Source: Leucobacter sp. Psy1 (lineage in GTDB: Bacteria; Actinomycetota; Actinomycetes; Actinomycetales; Microbacteriaceae). Taken from it: DNA of 64,000 nucleotides. Below, in pieces: positions 8,564-18,480 of the stretch. Each line of letters begins with the position of its first letter. Within the stretch, counting starts at the first letter, position 1. The stretch lies in contig NZ_CP083692.1 of the NCBI RefSeq assembly GCF_020096995.1, positions 2,790,001 through 2,854,000 on the forward strand, given 5' to 3'. A program made the position numbers and the translations under genes. Below the pieces are notes generated by a model that worked only from the letters and a program-made list of their open reading frames with translations, was not told the origin of the DNA and did no database searches.

Positions 8564-9856
8564 TCAGTACATCGTGCGGCCGGCCGAGCAGGTCTCCGCA
8601 GCCGCGCCCTGGCCCGTGATGTTCTCGGGGAGCTGGACGGGGGTGTCGTTCGCCTCCTCGGTCGGGGCGGGCGTTTCGCCGCCCTCGGCCGGGGCCTCGG
8701 TTTCAGCCGGAGCCTCGGTCTCCGCCGGAGCCTCGGTCTCGGCGGGCACTCCCTCGGGGTCGTCGCTCGCTGACTCGTCAACGGCCTGGCCGCGGCCCGT
8801 CACCTCGAACGGTTGCCCGCTCTCGATGAGGTCGAGCACCAGCTGCGCGGACTCGCGGTCCGGCAGCAGACGCCCCTCCTGGTAAGGGTGCTCCGTGGTG
8901 GGGTACTGCACGAAGTTGATGCGGTCGAGGTCGATGTCCTTGACCGTGCCTGCGAGCGCCTGCATGAACTGCACCGACGCCATGTTGCTCGAGAGCGTCA
9001 TGTTCTCGACGCCGGCCTTGGCGAGCCCGTAGACCTTGACGGGGTCAGCGAGCGTCTCGGCGCTCTTCAACTGGCGGATGAGTGCGGACATGAAGATCTG
9101 CTGGTTGCTGATGCGGCTCACATCGCCGCCGTCGCCGACACCGGCGCGGGTGCGGAGGAACTGCAGGGCTTCCGTGCCCACGAGCGACACGTCGCCTGCG
9201 GGGAGGTCGAGGTCGGCCTTCGGGTCGACGATGGGCTGTGCGAGGCAGACGTCGACGCCGCCGATCGCCTTCGAGACGCCGATCACGCCATCGAAGGTGA
9301 CGAGCCCGGCGTAGTCGATGTCGAGCCCGGTGAGCTCCTCGACCACGCGGGCGGTGCAGGGCAGCCCGCCGTACTGCAGCGAGCTGTTGAACTGCTGCTC
9401 GCTCATCGCCGGGTAGTAGTCCTCCTCGCCCTTCGGGCCGGGGCACGAGGGGAAGGGGACCATGAGGTCGCGGGGGAAGCTCATGACGGTGGCGTTCTGG
9501 TGATCCTCCGACACGTTGAGCACGAGCGTGACGTCGTTCAGCTCACCCTCTTCACCGTCGTCGATCGACTGACCGGCACGGGAGTCGGAGCCGACGAGCA
9601 GGATCGTGAACGCTCCGTCAATGGACTGCTGACCCGCACCGATCGCCTCGGCGCTCTCGGTGCCGAGGTCGACGGTGTCCACGTCGCGGACGAGGCCCCA
9701 GACGGCGTAGGCCGCGACCGACACTCCGCTGAGCACGCCGACAAGCGCGGTCGTCACGAGCACGCGAGCGACGTTGCGCCACGCACTGGAACGACGCAGC
9801 CTGCCGTGCCGGCTGGTCGCCCGCTCCGTGTTCTGCTCAATCTCCTGGTCGGTCAT
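8564..9856 (-). CDS. LytR-CpsA-Psr (LCP) family protein
   Basis: A 430-residue membrane-anchored LCP enzyme, expected to transfer undecaprenyl-linked glycopolymers to peptidoglycan outside the membrane. A cytoplasmic basic N-terminus (1-30) and one transmembrane helix (about 31-55) precede the LCP domain, which shows FTILLVGSDSRAG, NDVTLVLNV, MSFPRDLMVP and LQFLRTRAGVGDGGD. The extracellular C-terminal tail has three tandem PAETEA repeats (near residues 373-392). ATG 9856. It lies between two tRNA-Ser genes on the same strand. Confidence 0.9.
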   Translation of the reverse strand: MTDQEIEQNTERATSRHGRLRRSSAWRNVARVLVTTALVGVLSGVSVAAYAVWGLVRDVDTVDLGTESAEAIGAGQQSIDGAFTILLVGSDSRAGQSIDDGEEGELNDVTLVLNVSEDHQNATVMSFPRDLMVPFPSCPGPKGEEDYYPAMSEQQFNSSLQYGGLPCTARVVEELTGLDIDYAGLVTFDGVIGVSKAIGGVDVCLAQPIVDPKADLDLPAGDVSLVGTEALQFLRTRAGVGDGGDVSRISNQQIFMSALIRQLKSAETLADPVKVYGLAKAGVENMTLSSNMASVQFMQALAGTVKDIDLDRINFVQYPTTEHPYQEGRLLPDRESAQLVLDLIESGQPFEVTGRGQAVDESASDDPEGVPAETEAPAETEAPAETEAPAEGGETPAPTEEANDTPVQLPENITGQGAAAETCSAGRTMY

Positions 9857-10038
9857 TCCGCCCCTTTAAGTACTTCGTGCGATCGCGGGCCGAACACCCG
9901 CAGCAGGGGCTTACGCCCGCTCATATCTTCACGAATCTACCCGAAAGTGCTGGAGAAGGCCTTGGAAGGGCGCGATTCCGGTCCTCCCGCGTCCGCTTCC
10001 GCGCCCAGTTCGAGCGCAGAGGAGCGGGAGAAAAAGTT

Positions 10039-10129
10039 TGGCGGTGAGTGCGGGATTCGAACCCGCGGGACGGGATTACCGCCCACTTGTTTTCAAGACA
10101 AGCTCCTTCGGCCGCTCGGACAACCCACC
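10039..10129 (-). tRNA. tRNA-Ser (anticodon TGA)
   Basis: A 91-nt class II tRNA with encoded CCA (10039-10041). The acceptor stem GGTGGGT/ACTCACC contains one G-T pair; the anticodon loop reads CTTGAAA. A long variable arm and T-loop GGTTCGAATCC are present. On the minus strand it is followed by a T-rich run, a likely termination signal. It decodes UCA and related codons. Confidence 0.95.
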
Positions 10130-10139
10130 GCGGACCAGC

Positions 10140-10994
10140 CTAGCGGATCGCCTCGAGCTCGGGAAAACGGCCGATGAGCGCGGAGAGCAGTCCACCCTCG
10201 GACACGGTACCCGTCACGCGGGAGGCGACCGCCTGCACCGAGGGGTCGGCCTGCCCCATGGCGACGGCGTCGCCGTGCTTCGCCGCCCACTGCAGCATGT
10301 CGATGTCGTTGTGCCCGTCCCCAGCGGCGAAGACGCGGCTGCGGTCGATATCGACGCGCGCTGCGACGACCTCGAGGGCGCTCGCCTTGTTCACCCCGAA
10401 CGGTGCGATGTCGAGCCACGACGTGAACCCGACCGAGTAGGCGACATTGTCGAGCCCCATCGACTGGACGACGTCGAGGAACTCCTGCAGGTGATGATCG
10501 GGCGAGACCACTACGACGCGGGTCGTCTGCACCCCGAGCAGGTCCTCGAAGGCGACGCGTTTCTGCCTGGCAGGGAGGGTGCCCGACTCGATCTCCTCGG
10601 TGTAGAGGAAGCTGCCGTCCGGTCGCTCGAGGGCGAAGGCCGCCGTCACCAGATGAGTGCGGATGCGCTGCAGCACCTCGGTCGGGTCGAACGCCTCGAT
10701 GTACTCGCGGCGGTAGGCGCGCTCGGCCAGCGGATCCCGCTGCAGCGTGACGGCGCCGTTGCAGCAGATGACCCACTCGGGGCGGATCCCCAGCTCTTCG
10801 ACCACCGGGAGCGTCGCGTCGACCGAACGGCCGGTCGAGATGACGACCTCGTGTCCGGCCTGGTGCAGCGCTCGAATCGCCGCCGCGAGGTCAGGAGCGA
10901 TGAGGCCCGCGCGCGACTCTGGATCGTGGTCGAGCACGGTCCCGTCGAGGTCGAGTGCGATGATGTGCCTGTCGGCTCCGCGAACGCGCTGCAA
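10140..10994 (-). CDS. HAD-superfamily hydrolase, Cof type
   Basis: A 284-residue cytoplasmic phosphatase of the Cof/YbiV (HAD-IIB) group. Motif I is ALDLDGTVLD, motif II STGRS, and motif IV AAGDGHNDIDML; a C2-type cap lies between. Substrates of this group are typically sugar phosphates or flavin/pyridoxal phosphates. The frame opens with TTG 10994 only 3 bp after the serS stop on the same strand, so the two are probably cotranscribed. The exact start is uncertain. Confidence 0.82.
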   Translation of the reverse strand: MQRVRGADRHIIALDLDGTVLDHDPESRAGLIAPDLAAAIRALHQAGHEVVISTGRSVDATLPVVEELGIRPEWVICCNGAVTLQRDPLAERAYRREYIEAFDPTEVLQRIRTHLVTAAFALERPDGSFLYTEEIESGTLPARQKRVAFEDLLGVQTTRVVVVSPDHHLQEFLDVVQSMGLDNVAYSVGFTSWLDIAPFGVNKASALEVVAARVDIDRSRVFAAGDGHNDIDMLQWAAKHGDAVAMGQADPSVQAVASRVTGTVSEGGLLSALIGRFPELEAIR

Positions 10995-10997
10995 GGG

Positions 10998-12284
10998 TCA
11001 GCCCCGGGCCGCGGGTGCGGAACCGAGCGGCTCGAATACCTCGAGCCCGCCGAGGTAGGGCCGGAGCGCCTCGGGCACCGTGACCGAACCATCGGCGCGC
11101 TGGTGCGTCTCGAGGATCGCGACGATCCAGCGGGTGGTGGCGAGCGTGCCGTTGAGCGTCGCCACCGGCGTGGTCTTGCCCGACTCCCCGCGGTATCGCG
11201 TCGACAGGCGTCGCGCCTGGAACTCGGTGCAGTTGCTCGTCGAGGTGAGTTCGCGGTACGTGCCCTGGGTGGGCACCCAGGCCTCGATGTCGAACTTGCG
11301 TGCGGCGCTCGCGCCGAGGTCGCCTGCGGCGACGTCGATGACCCGGTAGGCCAGGCCGAGGGACTGCAGCATCCCCTCCTGCCAGGCGACCAGACGGTCG
11401 TGCTCGGCCTCGGCATCGGCCGGATCCGTGTAGACGAACATCTCGAGCTTGTTGAACTGGTGGACGCGCAGAATGCCTCGCGTGTCCTTGCCGTGTGAGC
11501 CAGCCTCGCTGCGGTAGCAGGTCGACCAGCCGGCATAGCGGAGGGGACCGTCCGAAAGATCGAGGATCTCGTCGGCGTGGTAGCCGGCGAGCGCGACCTC
11601 GCTCGTTCCGGTCAGATACAGGTCCTGGGCGTCGAGGTGATAGACCTCGTCGGCGTGCTCGCCGAGGAACCCGGTGCCGCGCATGATCTCGGGCTTCACG
11701 AGCGTCGGGGTGATGAGCGGCGTGAACCCGGCGGCGAGCGCCCGGTCGAGCGCGAGGCTCATGAGTGCGATCTCGAGGCGCGCGCCGACGCCCTTGAGGA
11801 AGTAGAAGCGGGCGCCGGAGACCTTCGCTCCGCGCTCCATGTCGATGGCGCCGAGCATTTCACCGAGCTCGAGGTGGTCGCGCGCCTCGAAGTCGAAGGA
11901 GGGGATCTCTCCCACCTCGCGCAGCGTCACGAAGTCCTCTTCGCCTCCGACGGGCACACCGTCGATGACGAGGTTGTCGATCGTCATGGCGATTTCGGTG
12001 AAGGTGCGGTCGGCCTCTTTGGCGCGGGCCTCCGCGTCCTTGACGCGCGCGGCCAGCTGCTGGGCCTGCTCGATGAGCGCCGGCTTCTCCTCCTTCGAGG
12101 CGGCCTTCACGCGGGTGCCGAACTGCTTCTGCTCGGCGCGGAGCGACTCGAACTCGGCGAGCGCCGATCGGCGTGCCTCGTCCGCGGCGAGCGCCCGGTC
12201 GACAGCGGACTCATCGCTGCCTCGTGCTCGCTGCGAGCGCTTGACGGTCTCGGGTTCGGTGCGGAGCAGAGCTGGATCGATCAC
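10998..12284 (-). CDS. serS: Seryl-tRNA synthetase
   Basis: Charges tRNA-Ser with serine. The 428-residue length is standard. An N-terminal coiled-coil arm (about 30-110) precedes the class II core, with motif 2 in [14 protein letters not shown] and motif 3 near [16 protein letters not shown]. The [13 protein letters not shown] segment binds serine. The start is GTG 12284. The Cof-type hydrolase follows after 3 bp, and two tRNA-Ser genes lie 1-4 kb downstream. Confidence 0.97.
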   Translation of the reverse strand: MIDPALLRTEPETVKRSQRARGSDESAVDRALAADEARRSALAEFESLRAEQKQFGTRVKAASKEEKPALIEQAQQLAARVKDAEARAKEADRTFTEIAMTIDNLVIDGVPVGGEEDFVTLREVGEIPSFDFEARDHLELGEMLGAIDMERGAKVSGARFYFLKGVGARLEIALMSLALDRALAAGFTPLITPTLVKPEIMRGTGFLGEHADEVYHLDAQDLYLTGTSEVALAGYHADEILDLSDGPLRYAGWSTCYRSEAGSHGKDTRGILRVHQFNKLEMFVYTDPADAEAEHDRLVAWQEGMLQSLGLAYRVIDVAAGDLGASAARKFDIEAWVPTQGTYRELTSTSNCTEFQARRLSTRYRGESGKTTPVATLNGTLATTRWIVAILETHQRADGSVTVPEALRPYLGGLEVFEPLGSAPAARG

Positions 12285-12324
12285 CCTCCCAGTCTAGTCA
12301 GGCCCGAGGGCTACGCTGTGGGGT

Positions 12325-13398
12325 ATGCCTGAGTCAGCGTCGCGGGTGCTGCCGAGCGCGGCCGTCGTCTTCCACCCGGGAAAGCCGGGGCTGGTCGCGG
12401 TGCGTCGTGCGATCGCCCGCGCCGAGCAGCTGGCGGGCTGGTCGCCCACCCGCTGGTACGAGACGGATGCCGAGGACGGCGGAGTGGCGGCCGCGACCCG
12501 GGCCCTCGCCGACGGGGCGAGCGTGGTCTTCGCGGCCGGCGGTGACGGCACGGTCCGTGCGGTGTCGCACGCGCTCCGACGGTCAGGCGTGCCCCTCGCG
12601 GTGATTCCGCTCGGTACGGGCAACATTCTGGCGCGCAATCTCGGGATCCCGCTCGGTGATCCCGAAGCCGTCGCCCGTGCCGGGTTCCACGGCATCAACC
12701 GGACGATCGATCTGGGGGTGGTGTCGATCGTGCGCTCCGACGAGACGGTGGATCGGCACGCGTTCCTCGTCCTCGCCGGCATGGGCCTCGATGCCCGCGC
12801 GATCAGTGCGACCCGTGCGACGCTGAAGCGCCGGCTGGGGTGGCTGGCGTACGTGGACGCCGGGATCCGAACCATGATGCGCGATGGGCCGCTGCGCGTC
12901 CACTCCTCGATCGACGGTTCGCCGTCGCGCTCGCTATCCGTGTACACCGTGATGATCGGCAACTGCGGGCTGATGCCCGGCGGCGTGCTCCTGATTCCCG
13001 ACGCACGGGTCGACGACGGTCGCCTCGACCTCGTCGCACTCCGCCCGCTCGGCGCGTTCTCGTGGCTGCGCATCTGGAATCGGCTGGGGTGGGAGAACGG
13101 AGTGCTGCGGCGATCGCGGGCAGCCCGTCGGACGATCGACCTGGCTCGTGACACGCAGCACGTCACCTATGTCCAGGCTAAGCAGTTCGCGCTATCTGTG
13201 GACCGGCCCGAACCGGTCCAACTCGACGGCGACGACCTCGGACTCGCGGTCGCGGTGACCGGGAGCGTGGACCCCGGATCGCTGATGGTTCGGGTGATGC
13301 CCGGCTGGAAGGAGCCGGTTCAGTCCTCGGCGTCCGGGCTGCCGTCGAGGACGCCGCGCAACCAGTCCCTGGCGTCGCGGAACACGTCGTCTCCGTAG
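12325..13398 (+). CDS. Diacylglycerol/lipid kinase family protein
   Basis: A 357-residue protein of the DgkB/YegS fold. The nucleotide-binding signature AAGGDGTVRAVSHAL lies near residue 72, followed by PLGTGNILARNLGIP. The members phosphorylate diacylglycerol or related lipids. The C-terminal 26 residues are encoded entirely in an overlap with the converging pheA gene (79 bp) and look like non-conserved read-through sequence. ATG 12325. Confidence 0.85.
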   Translation: MPESASRVLPSAAVVFHPGKPGLVAVRRAIARAEQLAGWSPTRWYETDAEDGGVAAATRALADGASVVFAAGGDGTVRAVSHALRRSGVPLAVIPLGTGNILARNLGIPLGDPEAVARAGFHGINRTIDLGVVSIVRSDETVDRHAFLVLAGMGLDARAISATRATLKRRLGWLAYVDAGIRTMMRDGPLRVHSSIDGSPSRSLSVYTVMIGNCGLMPGGVLLIPDARVDDGRLDLVALRPLGAFSWLRIWNRLGWENGVLRRSRAARRTIDLARDTQHVTYVQAKQFALSVDRPEPVQLDGDDLGLAVAVTGSVDPGSLMVRVMPGWKEPVQSSASGLPSRTPRNQSLASRNTSSP

Positions 13399-14291
13399 AC
13401 CTTCTGCGTGGTCGCGGCGACGCGATCGGCTCGTGGATACGAGCCGAGGAACACGAGGCGCGGACTGAATCGCTTTACACCGAGCAGGGCGTCGGCGACC
13501 CGCTCCTCTTTCACGTGCCCCTCGGCGTCGATGACGAAGCGGTAACGCCCCATCCGGTCGCCGATCGGGCGTGACGCCAGAAGGGTGAGGTTCACGCCTC
13601 GGGTCGCGAACTGCTCGAGAAGTTCGAGCAGGGCTCCGGCTCGGTCGCTCGGCAGCTCGGCCACGAGGCTCGTCTTGTCGGCCCCCGTGGGTTCGCCGAC
13701 GGCGGCGGTGCGGCTGACGAGCACGAAGCGGGTTTCGGCATCGGGGTTGTCGGCCAGCTGCGAGGCGAGCACCTCGACCGGATAGTGGTCCTCGATGCCC
13801 GGGGGCGCAATGGCGGCGTCGACGCCACCCGTTGAACCGGAATCAGACCCGAGGAGGTCGACCACGGCCTGCACGTTCGACGTCGACGGCAGGTGCTGAT
13901 GCCGCGGCACCTGATCATCGAGCCAGGCACGGCACTGGCCGTAGGCCACGGGATGCGCCGCGACGACGCGGATGTCCTCGATCTTCACGCCTGGCCGCAC
14001 CACGAGCACGAAGTTCACCGGCACGAGATACTCGCCGACGATCCGCAGTCCGGGTACCGTCGCGAGCGCGTCCTGAGCCACCGTCACCCCGCCGTCGATC
14101 GAGTTCTCGATCGCGATCATCGCGGCGTCGCTCGCACCCGACGTGACGTCGTCGAGCGCTTCCCCGATATTGGCGACGGGAGCCCACTCCATGCCCGCCG
14201 CCTCGGGCACCTGCTTCAGCGCCGCCTCGGTGAACGTGCCCGCTGGTCCGAGATAGGAGTACCGACGGAGGCGGGCGGGGGTCTCAGGCAT
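13320..14291 (-). CDS. pheA: Prephenate dehydratase
   Basis: Converts prephenate to phenylpyruvate in phenylalanine synthesis. The 323-residue protein has a catalytic PDT domain (about 8-190) beginning YLGPAGTFTEAAL and containing the ETRFVLVSR segment with the conserved Thr-Arg-Phe. An ACT domain follows with LLASRPIGDRMGRYRFVID, the Phe-binding region giving feedback inhibition. There is no chorismate mutase domain. It overlaps the converging lipid kinase gene by 79 bp. Confidence 0.93.
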   Translation of the reverse strand: MPETPARLRRYSYLGPAGTFTEAALKQVPEAAGMEWAPVANIGEALDDVTSGASDAAMIAIENSIDGGVTVAQDALATVPGLRIVGEYLVPVNFVLVVRPGVKIEDIRVVAAHPVAYGQCRAWLDDQVPRHQHLPSTSNVQAVVDLLGSDSGSTGGVDAAIAPPGIEDHYPVEVLASQLADNPDAETRFVLVSRTAAVGEPTGADKTSLVAELPSDRAGALLELLEQFATRGVNLTLLASRPIGDRMGRYRFVIDAEGHVKEERVADALLGVKRFSPRLVFLGSYPRADRVAATTQKVYGDDVFRDARDWLRGVLDGSPDAED

Positions 14292-14335
14292 GGATCAAGC
14301 GTACCGCCGCGCGCGACGGCTGCTCGTCCATTCGA

Positions 14336-15988
14336 CTATTCGCCGAGCGCGCGATCCACGAGGGCACGGGCGGCGAGCTGCACCTCGGCGAGGTGCTCGG
14401 CTCCTCGGAACGACTCGGCGTAAATTTTTAGCACATCCTCGGTGCCTGACGGCCGCGCCGCGAACCATGCGTGCTCGGTCTGCACCTTGAGTCCGCCGAT
14501 CGACGCCCCGTTGCCCGGTGCCTCGGTCAGCACTGCCGTGATGGCGTCTCCGGCGAGCTCGGTATCGGTGACGTCCTCCGGGGAGAGCGCCGCGAGACGC
14601 GCCTTCTGCTCCGCCGTCGCTGGGCCGTCCACGCGCGCGTATGCCGGGTCCCCGAAGCGCTCGACGAGCTCGCGGTAACGTTCAGAGGGCGACTGCCCCG
14701 TCACGGCCTGGATCTCGGCGGCGAGCAGGCACAGCAGGATCCCGTCCTTGTCGGTGCTCCACGCCGTCCCGTCGAATCGCTGGAACGAGGCACCGGCGCT
14801 CTCCTCGCCTCCGAACACGACGGAGCCGTCCGAGAGCCCTGGGACGAACCACTTGAAGCCGACCGGCACCTCGAGCAGGTGGCGCCCGTGCGACGCGACC
14901 ACTCGGTCGATCATGCCGGAGGAGACGAGCGTCTTCCCGATGCCTGCCGAGACCGGCCAGTCGGGCCGGTGGGTGAGGAGGTAGTCGATCGCGACCGCAA
15001 GAAAGTGGTTGGGGTTCATGAGACCGCCGTCTGCGGTGACGATGCCGTGCCGATCGGCGTCGGCGTCGTTGCCGGTCACGAGCGGAAACTCGTCGCGGTA
15101 CGGCTCCACCGTCGCCATGACCGATGCCGAGGAGGGATCCATCCGGATCTTCCCATCCCAGTCGAGGTGCATGAACGACCACCGCGGATCGATGCCAGGC
15201 CCGAGCACCGTGATCTCGAGATCGTAGCGATCCCTGATCGCGGCCCAGTACGCCGTGCTCGCGCCGCCGAGCGGGTGCGCGCCGATCCGGATACCCGCCT
15301 CGCGGATCGCCGCCACATCGATGACGTTCTCGAGATCGTCGACGTAGTTGCCGAGGAAGTCGTAACGGCCGACCGGTTCCCCGCCCATGCCGTCCTCAGA
15401 CGCACGCGGAATCGCGGACACGCCGGAGGCGAGCAGCTCGTTCGCACGGTCGGCGATCCAGGTCGTCGCCTCGGAACCGGCGGGACCGCCGTGGGGCGGG
15501 TTGTACTTGAACCCACCGTCCTGCGGCGGGTTGTGGCTCGGCGTCACCACGATCCCGTCGGCGCGATTCGGATCATCAGCCGCGCGGTCGCGGTTGTGCG
15601 TGAGGATCGCGTGGCTGACCGCTGGCGTCGGCACGTAGATCTCGTCACCGCTGCCCGCGCGGGCGAGCACTCGCACCCCAGCCGCCGACAGTACCTCGCG
15701 GGCGGTGAGCTCAGCCGGCCCGGAGAGCGGGTGAGGATCAGCACCGATGAACAGCGGCCCCTCGATGCCCTGCGCGGCACGGTACTCCGCGATCGCCGCG
15801 CTGATCGCGATGATGTGCGCCTCGTTGAACGAGCCGTTGAGCGAGGACCCCCGGTGACCGGATGTGCCGAACACGACCCGCTGTGCGGGATCAGCTGGAT
15901 CGGGCACCGTCTCCGCGTAGGCCGCCACCAGGGCATCGACGTCGATGAGGTCCTCGGAAGTGGCCAGACGGCCGGCGCGCTCGTGCAT
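14336..15988 (-). CDS. pgm: Phosphoglucomutase (alpha-D-glucose phosphate-specific)
   Basis: Interconverts glucose 1- and 6-phosphate. With ATG 15988 (MHERAGRLATSEDL) it has 550 residues, close to E. coli Pgm. The active-site serine lies in VVTPSHNPPQDGG, the metal-binding loop in TGNDADADRHG, and sugar-binding GGEESAG and phosphate-binding RPSGTEDVLKIYAESF segments follow. The longer frame to 16069 has no supporting homology and runs into the upstream intergenic region. Confidence 0.95.
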   Translation of the reverse strand: MHERAGRLATSEDLIDVDALVAAYAETVPDPADPAQRVVFGTSGHRGSSLNGSFNEAHIIAISAAIAEYRAAQGIEGPLFIGADPHPLSGPAELTAREVLSAAGVRVLARAGSGDEIYVPTPAVSHAILTHNRDRAADDPNRADGIVVTPSHNPPQDGGFKYNPPHGGPAGSEATTWIADRANELLASGVSAIPRASEDGMGGEPVGRYDFLGNYVDDLENVIDVAAIREAGIRIGAHPLGGASTAYWAAIRDRYDLEITVLGPGIDPRWSFMHLDWDGKIRMDPSSASVMATVEPYRDEFPLVTGNDADADRHGIVTADGGLMNPNHFLAVAIDYLLTHRPDWPVSAGIGKTLVSSGMIDRVVASHGRHLLEVPVGFKWFVPGLSDGSVVFGGEESAGASFQRFDGTAWSTDKDGILLCLLAAEIQAVTGQSPSERYRELVERFGDPAYARVDGPATAEQKARLAALSPEDVTDTELAGDAITAVLTEAPGNGASIGGLKVQTEHAWFAARPSGTEDVLKIYAESFRGAEHLAEVQLAARALVDRALGE

Positions 15989-16114
15989 GCTCCCAGTCTG
16001 ACACGGGCGCCGGGCGCACGCACCGGGGAGTATCGGCGGGTGGAAACACATTCGCAACGCCCGGTTCACGATGCCGGACTAGGGTGGGGAGCACGGCAAC
16101 AGAGAGGGCGGGAT

Positions 16115-16879
16115 ATGACCGACATCGAATGCTGGCTGACCGACATGGACGGCGTACTCGTCCACGAGAACCACCCGATTCCCGGCGCATCCGACCTGCT
16201 GCAGCACTGGCAGGAAACCGAGCGCCCCTATCTCGTGCTCACGAACAATTCGATCTTCACGGCGCGTGACCTGAGCGCTCGCCTCGCCGGGTCTGGCATC
16301 ACGGTGCCCGAGGAACACATCTGGACGAGCGCGCTCGCCACCGCGGCCTTTCTGAAGCAGCAGATGCCGCACGGCCGCGCATTCGTCGTCGGCGAGGCGG
16401 GGATTCTGACCGCGCTCCACGAGGCCGGTTACGTGATGACCGAGTCGAACCCCGACTTCGTGGTGGTCGGCGAAACCCGCAATTACTCGTTCGAGGCGAT
16501 CACGAAGGCGATCAGGCTCATCAATCGGGGCGCGCGCTTCATCTCGACCAACCCAGACGCCACCGGTCCGAGCGCGGAGGGGCCGCTCCCCGCGACCGGC
16601 GCCATCAACGCCCTCATCACGAAGGCCACCGGGCGCGAACCGTACGTCGTCGGCAAACCGAACCCGATGATGTTCCGCTCCGCGATGAACCGGATCGGCG
16701 CGCACTCCGAGAACACCGCAATGATCGGCGACCGCATGGACACCGACATCATCGCAGGCATGGAGGCGGGGCTGCGCACCTACCTCGTCATGACGGGCAT
16801 CTCGGATCGCGAGGAGATCGAGAAGTACCCGTTCCGCCCCGACGTGATCCTGGACTCGGTCGCGGACCTGCTGCCCTGA
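16115..16879 (+). CDS. HAD-IIA family phosphatase (NagD-like)
   Basis: A 254-residue cytoplasmic hydrolase of the NagD/p-nitrophenyl phosphatase group. Motif I is WLTDMDGVLVHEN, motif II VLTNNS, motif III the Lys in VVGKPNPMMF, and motif IV GDRMDTDI. The natural substrate is probably a nucleotide or sugar phosphate but cannot be fixed. ATG 16115 follows an AGAGAGGG purine run. It is divergent from pgm. Confidence 0.87.
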   Translation: MTDIECWLTDMDGVLVHENHPIPGASDLLQHWQETERPYLVLTNNSIFTARDLSARLAGSGITVPEEHIWTSALATAAFLKQQMPHGRAFVVGEAGILTALHEAGYVMTESNPDFVVVGETRNYSFEAITKAIRLINRGARFISTNPDATGPSAEGPLPATGAINALITKATGREPYVVGKPNPMMFRSAMNRIGAHSENTAMIGDRMDTDIIAGMEAGLRTYLVMTGISDREEIEKYPFRPDVILDSVADLLP

Positions 16880-16917
16880 CGCGCGCCCGCCCGGAGGGGG
16901 CAGACGCGCGGGGGCGC

Positions 16918-18480
16918 TCAGCGGCCGAGGGCGCGGAAGCGCTCCAGCCTGGCGACGTGACGGCGATCGCTGCGCAGCAAGACGAGTTTCGCGAGCTCCT
17001 GCGCGATCGCGTCGCCCATGCGGGTGCAGAATGCTGCCGCCTCCGCAGCGGCGTCCGGCCGCTCGGCCACCACGCGGTCGATGATCCCGCCGGTGCGCAG
17101 CGCTCCTGAAGCGACGCCCTGCTGCTCCGCGATCTCGGCAGCGTGCTCGGTGTCGCGGTGCACGATGGCCGACGCACCCTCGGGCGGCAACGGCGACAGC
17201 CAGGCGTGCTGAGCGGCGATCGTCCGGTCCGCAGGCAGCAGCGCGAGCGCGCCACCGCCGGTCCCCTCACCCAGCAGCACGGACAGTGTGGGCCCCTGGT
17301 GCTTCACCAGATCGGCGAGGCAGTGCGCGATCTCGCTCGCGAGCCCGCCCTCCTCCGCCGCACGCGACAGTGCAGCACCCGGAGTGTCGACGACGCTCAC
17401 GAGCGGCAGACGGAGTTCTTCAGCCAGGTGCATGGCCCGACGCGCCGCACGCAGCGCACCCGGCCCGAGCGGCGCGAAGGCGCGCTGCGCGCGCCGATCC
17501 TGCCCGACGACGATGCAGGGGATGCCGCCGAAGCGTGCGAGGCAGAGGCTCAGGCCCGGATCCCGCTCCCCCTGACCGGTGCCGCTGAGGGGGACGACGT
17601 CGCTCGCGGCGTTTCGCAGCAGTTCGCGGAGGCCCGGCCGGCGTCGATCGCGGGAGCGCGTGATGGAGTCCCAGGTATCCGTCGACCCCGCGAGGTCTTC
17701 ATCGGCGGTCCCGGGATCGGCGGCGCGCTCGAGCAGTTCGGCGTGCGTGGGCCGGTCGAGCAGATCGAGCACGCGGCGCACGACGCCCTGCAGCTCCTCG
17801 GGAGGGAGCACGCCGTCGATGATGCCGTTGCGGGCGAGGTTCTCGGCCTGCTGCACTCCGTCCGGGAATTTCTCGCCGTACAGCGCCTCATAGACGCGGG
17901 GGCCGAGGAATCCGACGAGCGCGCCGGGTTCTGCGACCGTCACCTGCCCGAGCGATCCGAACGATGCGAGCGCACCACCGGTCGATGGGTGACGGAGGTA
18001 GACGAGGTAGGGCAGCCCTTCGGCCTTGTGCGCGGCGACCGCCGCGGCGATCTTCACCATCGCGACGAACGCGACGGTCCCCTCCTGCATGCGCGTGCCG
18101 CCCGATGCGGTGTTCGCGAGCACCGGGAGGCGTTCCGCCGTGGCGCGCTCCATGGCGGCGACGAAACGCTCAGCCGCGGCGGAGCCCACCGACCCGGCGA
18201 GGAACGTGAACTCGCACGCGATGAGCGCCACGCGACGCCCGGCGATCAGAGCCTCACCCGTGATGATCGACTCGTCGACCCCGCTCTTCTCTCGCGCCGC
18301 GGCGAGATCGGCTCGGTACTCGTCACCGAGATCGGGTTCGATGGGCTCGGAGTCCCACGAGCGGTAGGAGCCCGCATCGACGAGCATGTCGATCAGCCCG
18401 CGGGCGTTCACGCGCTTCGGCCGTGCGGCAGCGGCGCCGTGAGCCTCGCCGGCACCTGCACCGGCACCCGGGGCGCTCAC
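16918..18480 (-). CDS. Fused acetyl-CoA carboxylase carboxyltransferase (beta-alpha)
   Basis: A 520-residue single-chain carboxyltransferase: an AccD-like half (about 30-255, with TASGGTRMQEG and GPRVYEALYG) followed by an AccA-like half (SVVDTPGAALSRAAEEGGLA, LLGEGTGGGALALLPAD). It should move carboxyl groups from carboxybiotin to an acyl-CoA. The zinc-finger cysteines of bacterial AccD are not seen. GTG 18480 overlaps the stop of the CoA-transferase gene (GTGA), suggesting translational coupling. No biotin carboxylase is nearby. Confidence 0.83.
   Translation of the reverse strand: MSAPGAGAGAGEAHGAAAARPKRVNARGLIDMLVDAGSYRSWDSEPIEPDLGDEYRADLAAAREKSGVDESIITGEALIAGRRVALIACEFTFLAGSVGSAAAERFVAAMERATAERLPVLANTASGGTRMQEGTVAFVAMVKIAAAVAAHKAEGLPYLVYLRHPSTGGALASFGSLGQVTVAEPGALVGFLGPRVYEALYGEKFPDGVQQAENLARNGIIDGVLPPEELQGVVRRVLDLLDRPTHAELLERAADPGTADEDLAGSTDTWDSITRSRDRRRPGLRELLRNAASDVVPLSGTGQGERDPGLSLCLARFGGIPCIVVGQDRRAQRAFAPLGPGALRAARRAMHLAEELRLPLVSVVDTPGAALSRAAEEGGLASEIAHCLADLVKHQGPTLSVLLGEGTGGGALALLPADRTIAAQHAWLSPLPPEGASAIVHRDTEHAAEIAEQQGVASGALRTGGIIDRVVAERPDAAAEAAAFCTRMGDAIAQELAKLVLLRSDRRHVARLERFRALGR

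Noticed and set aside
8457..8885. 142-codon plus-strand frame with SAGASV repeats
   Set aside because: It is the antisense image of the PAETEA repeats at the end of the LCP gene.
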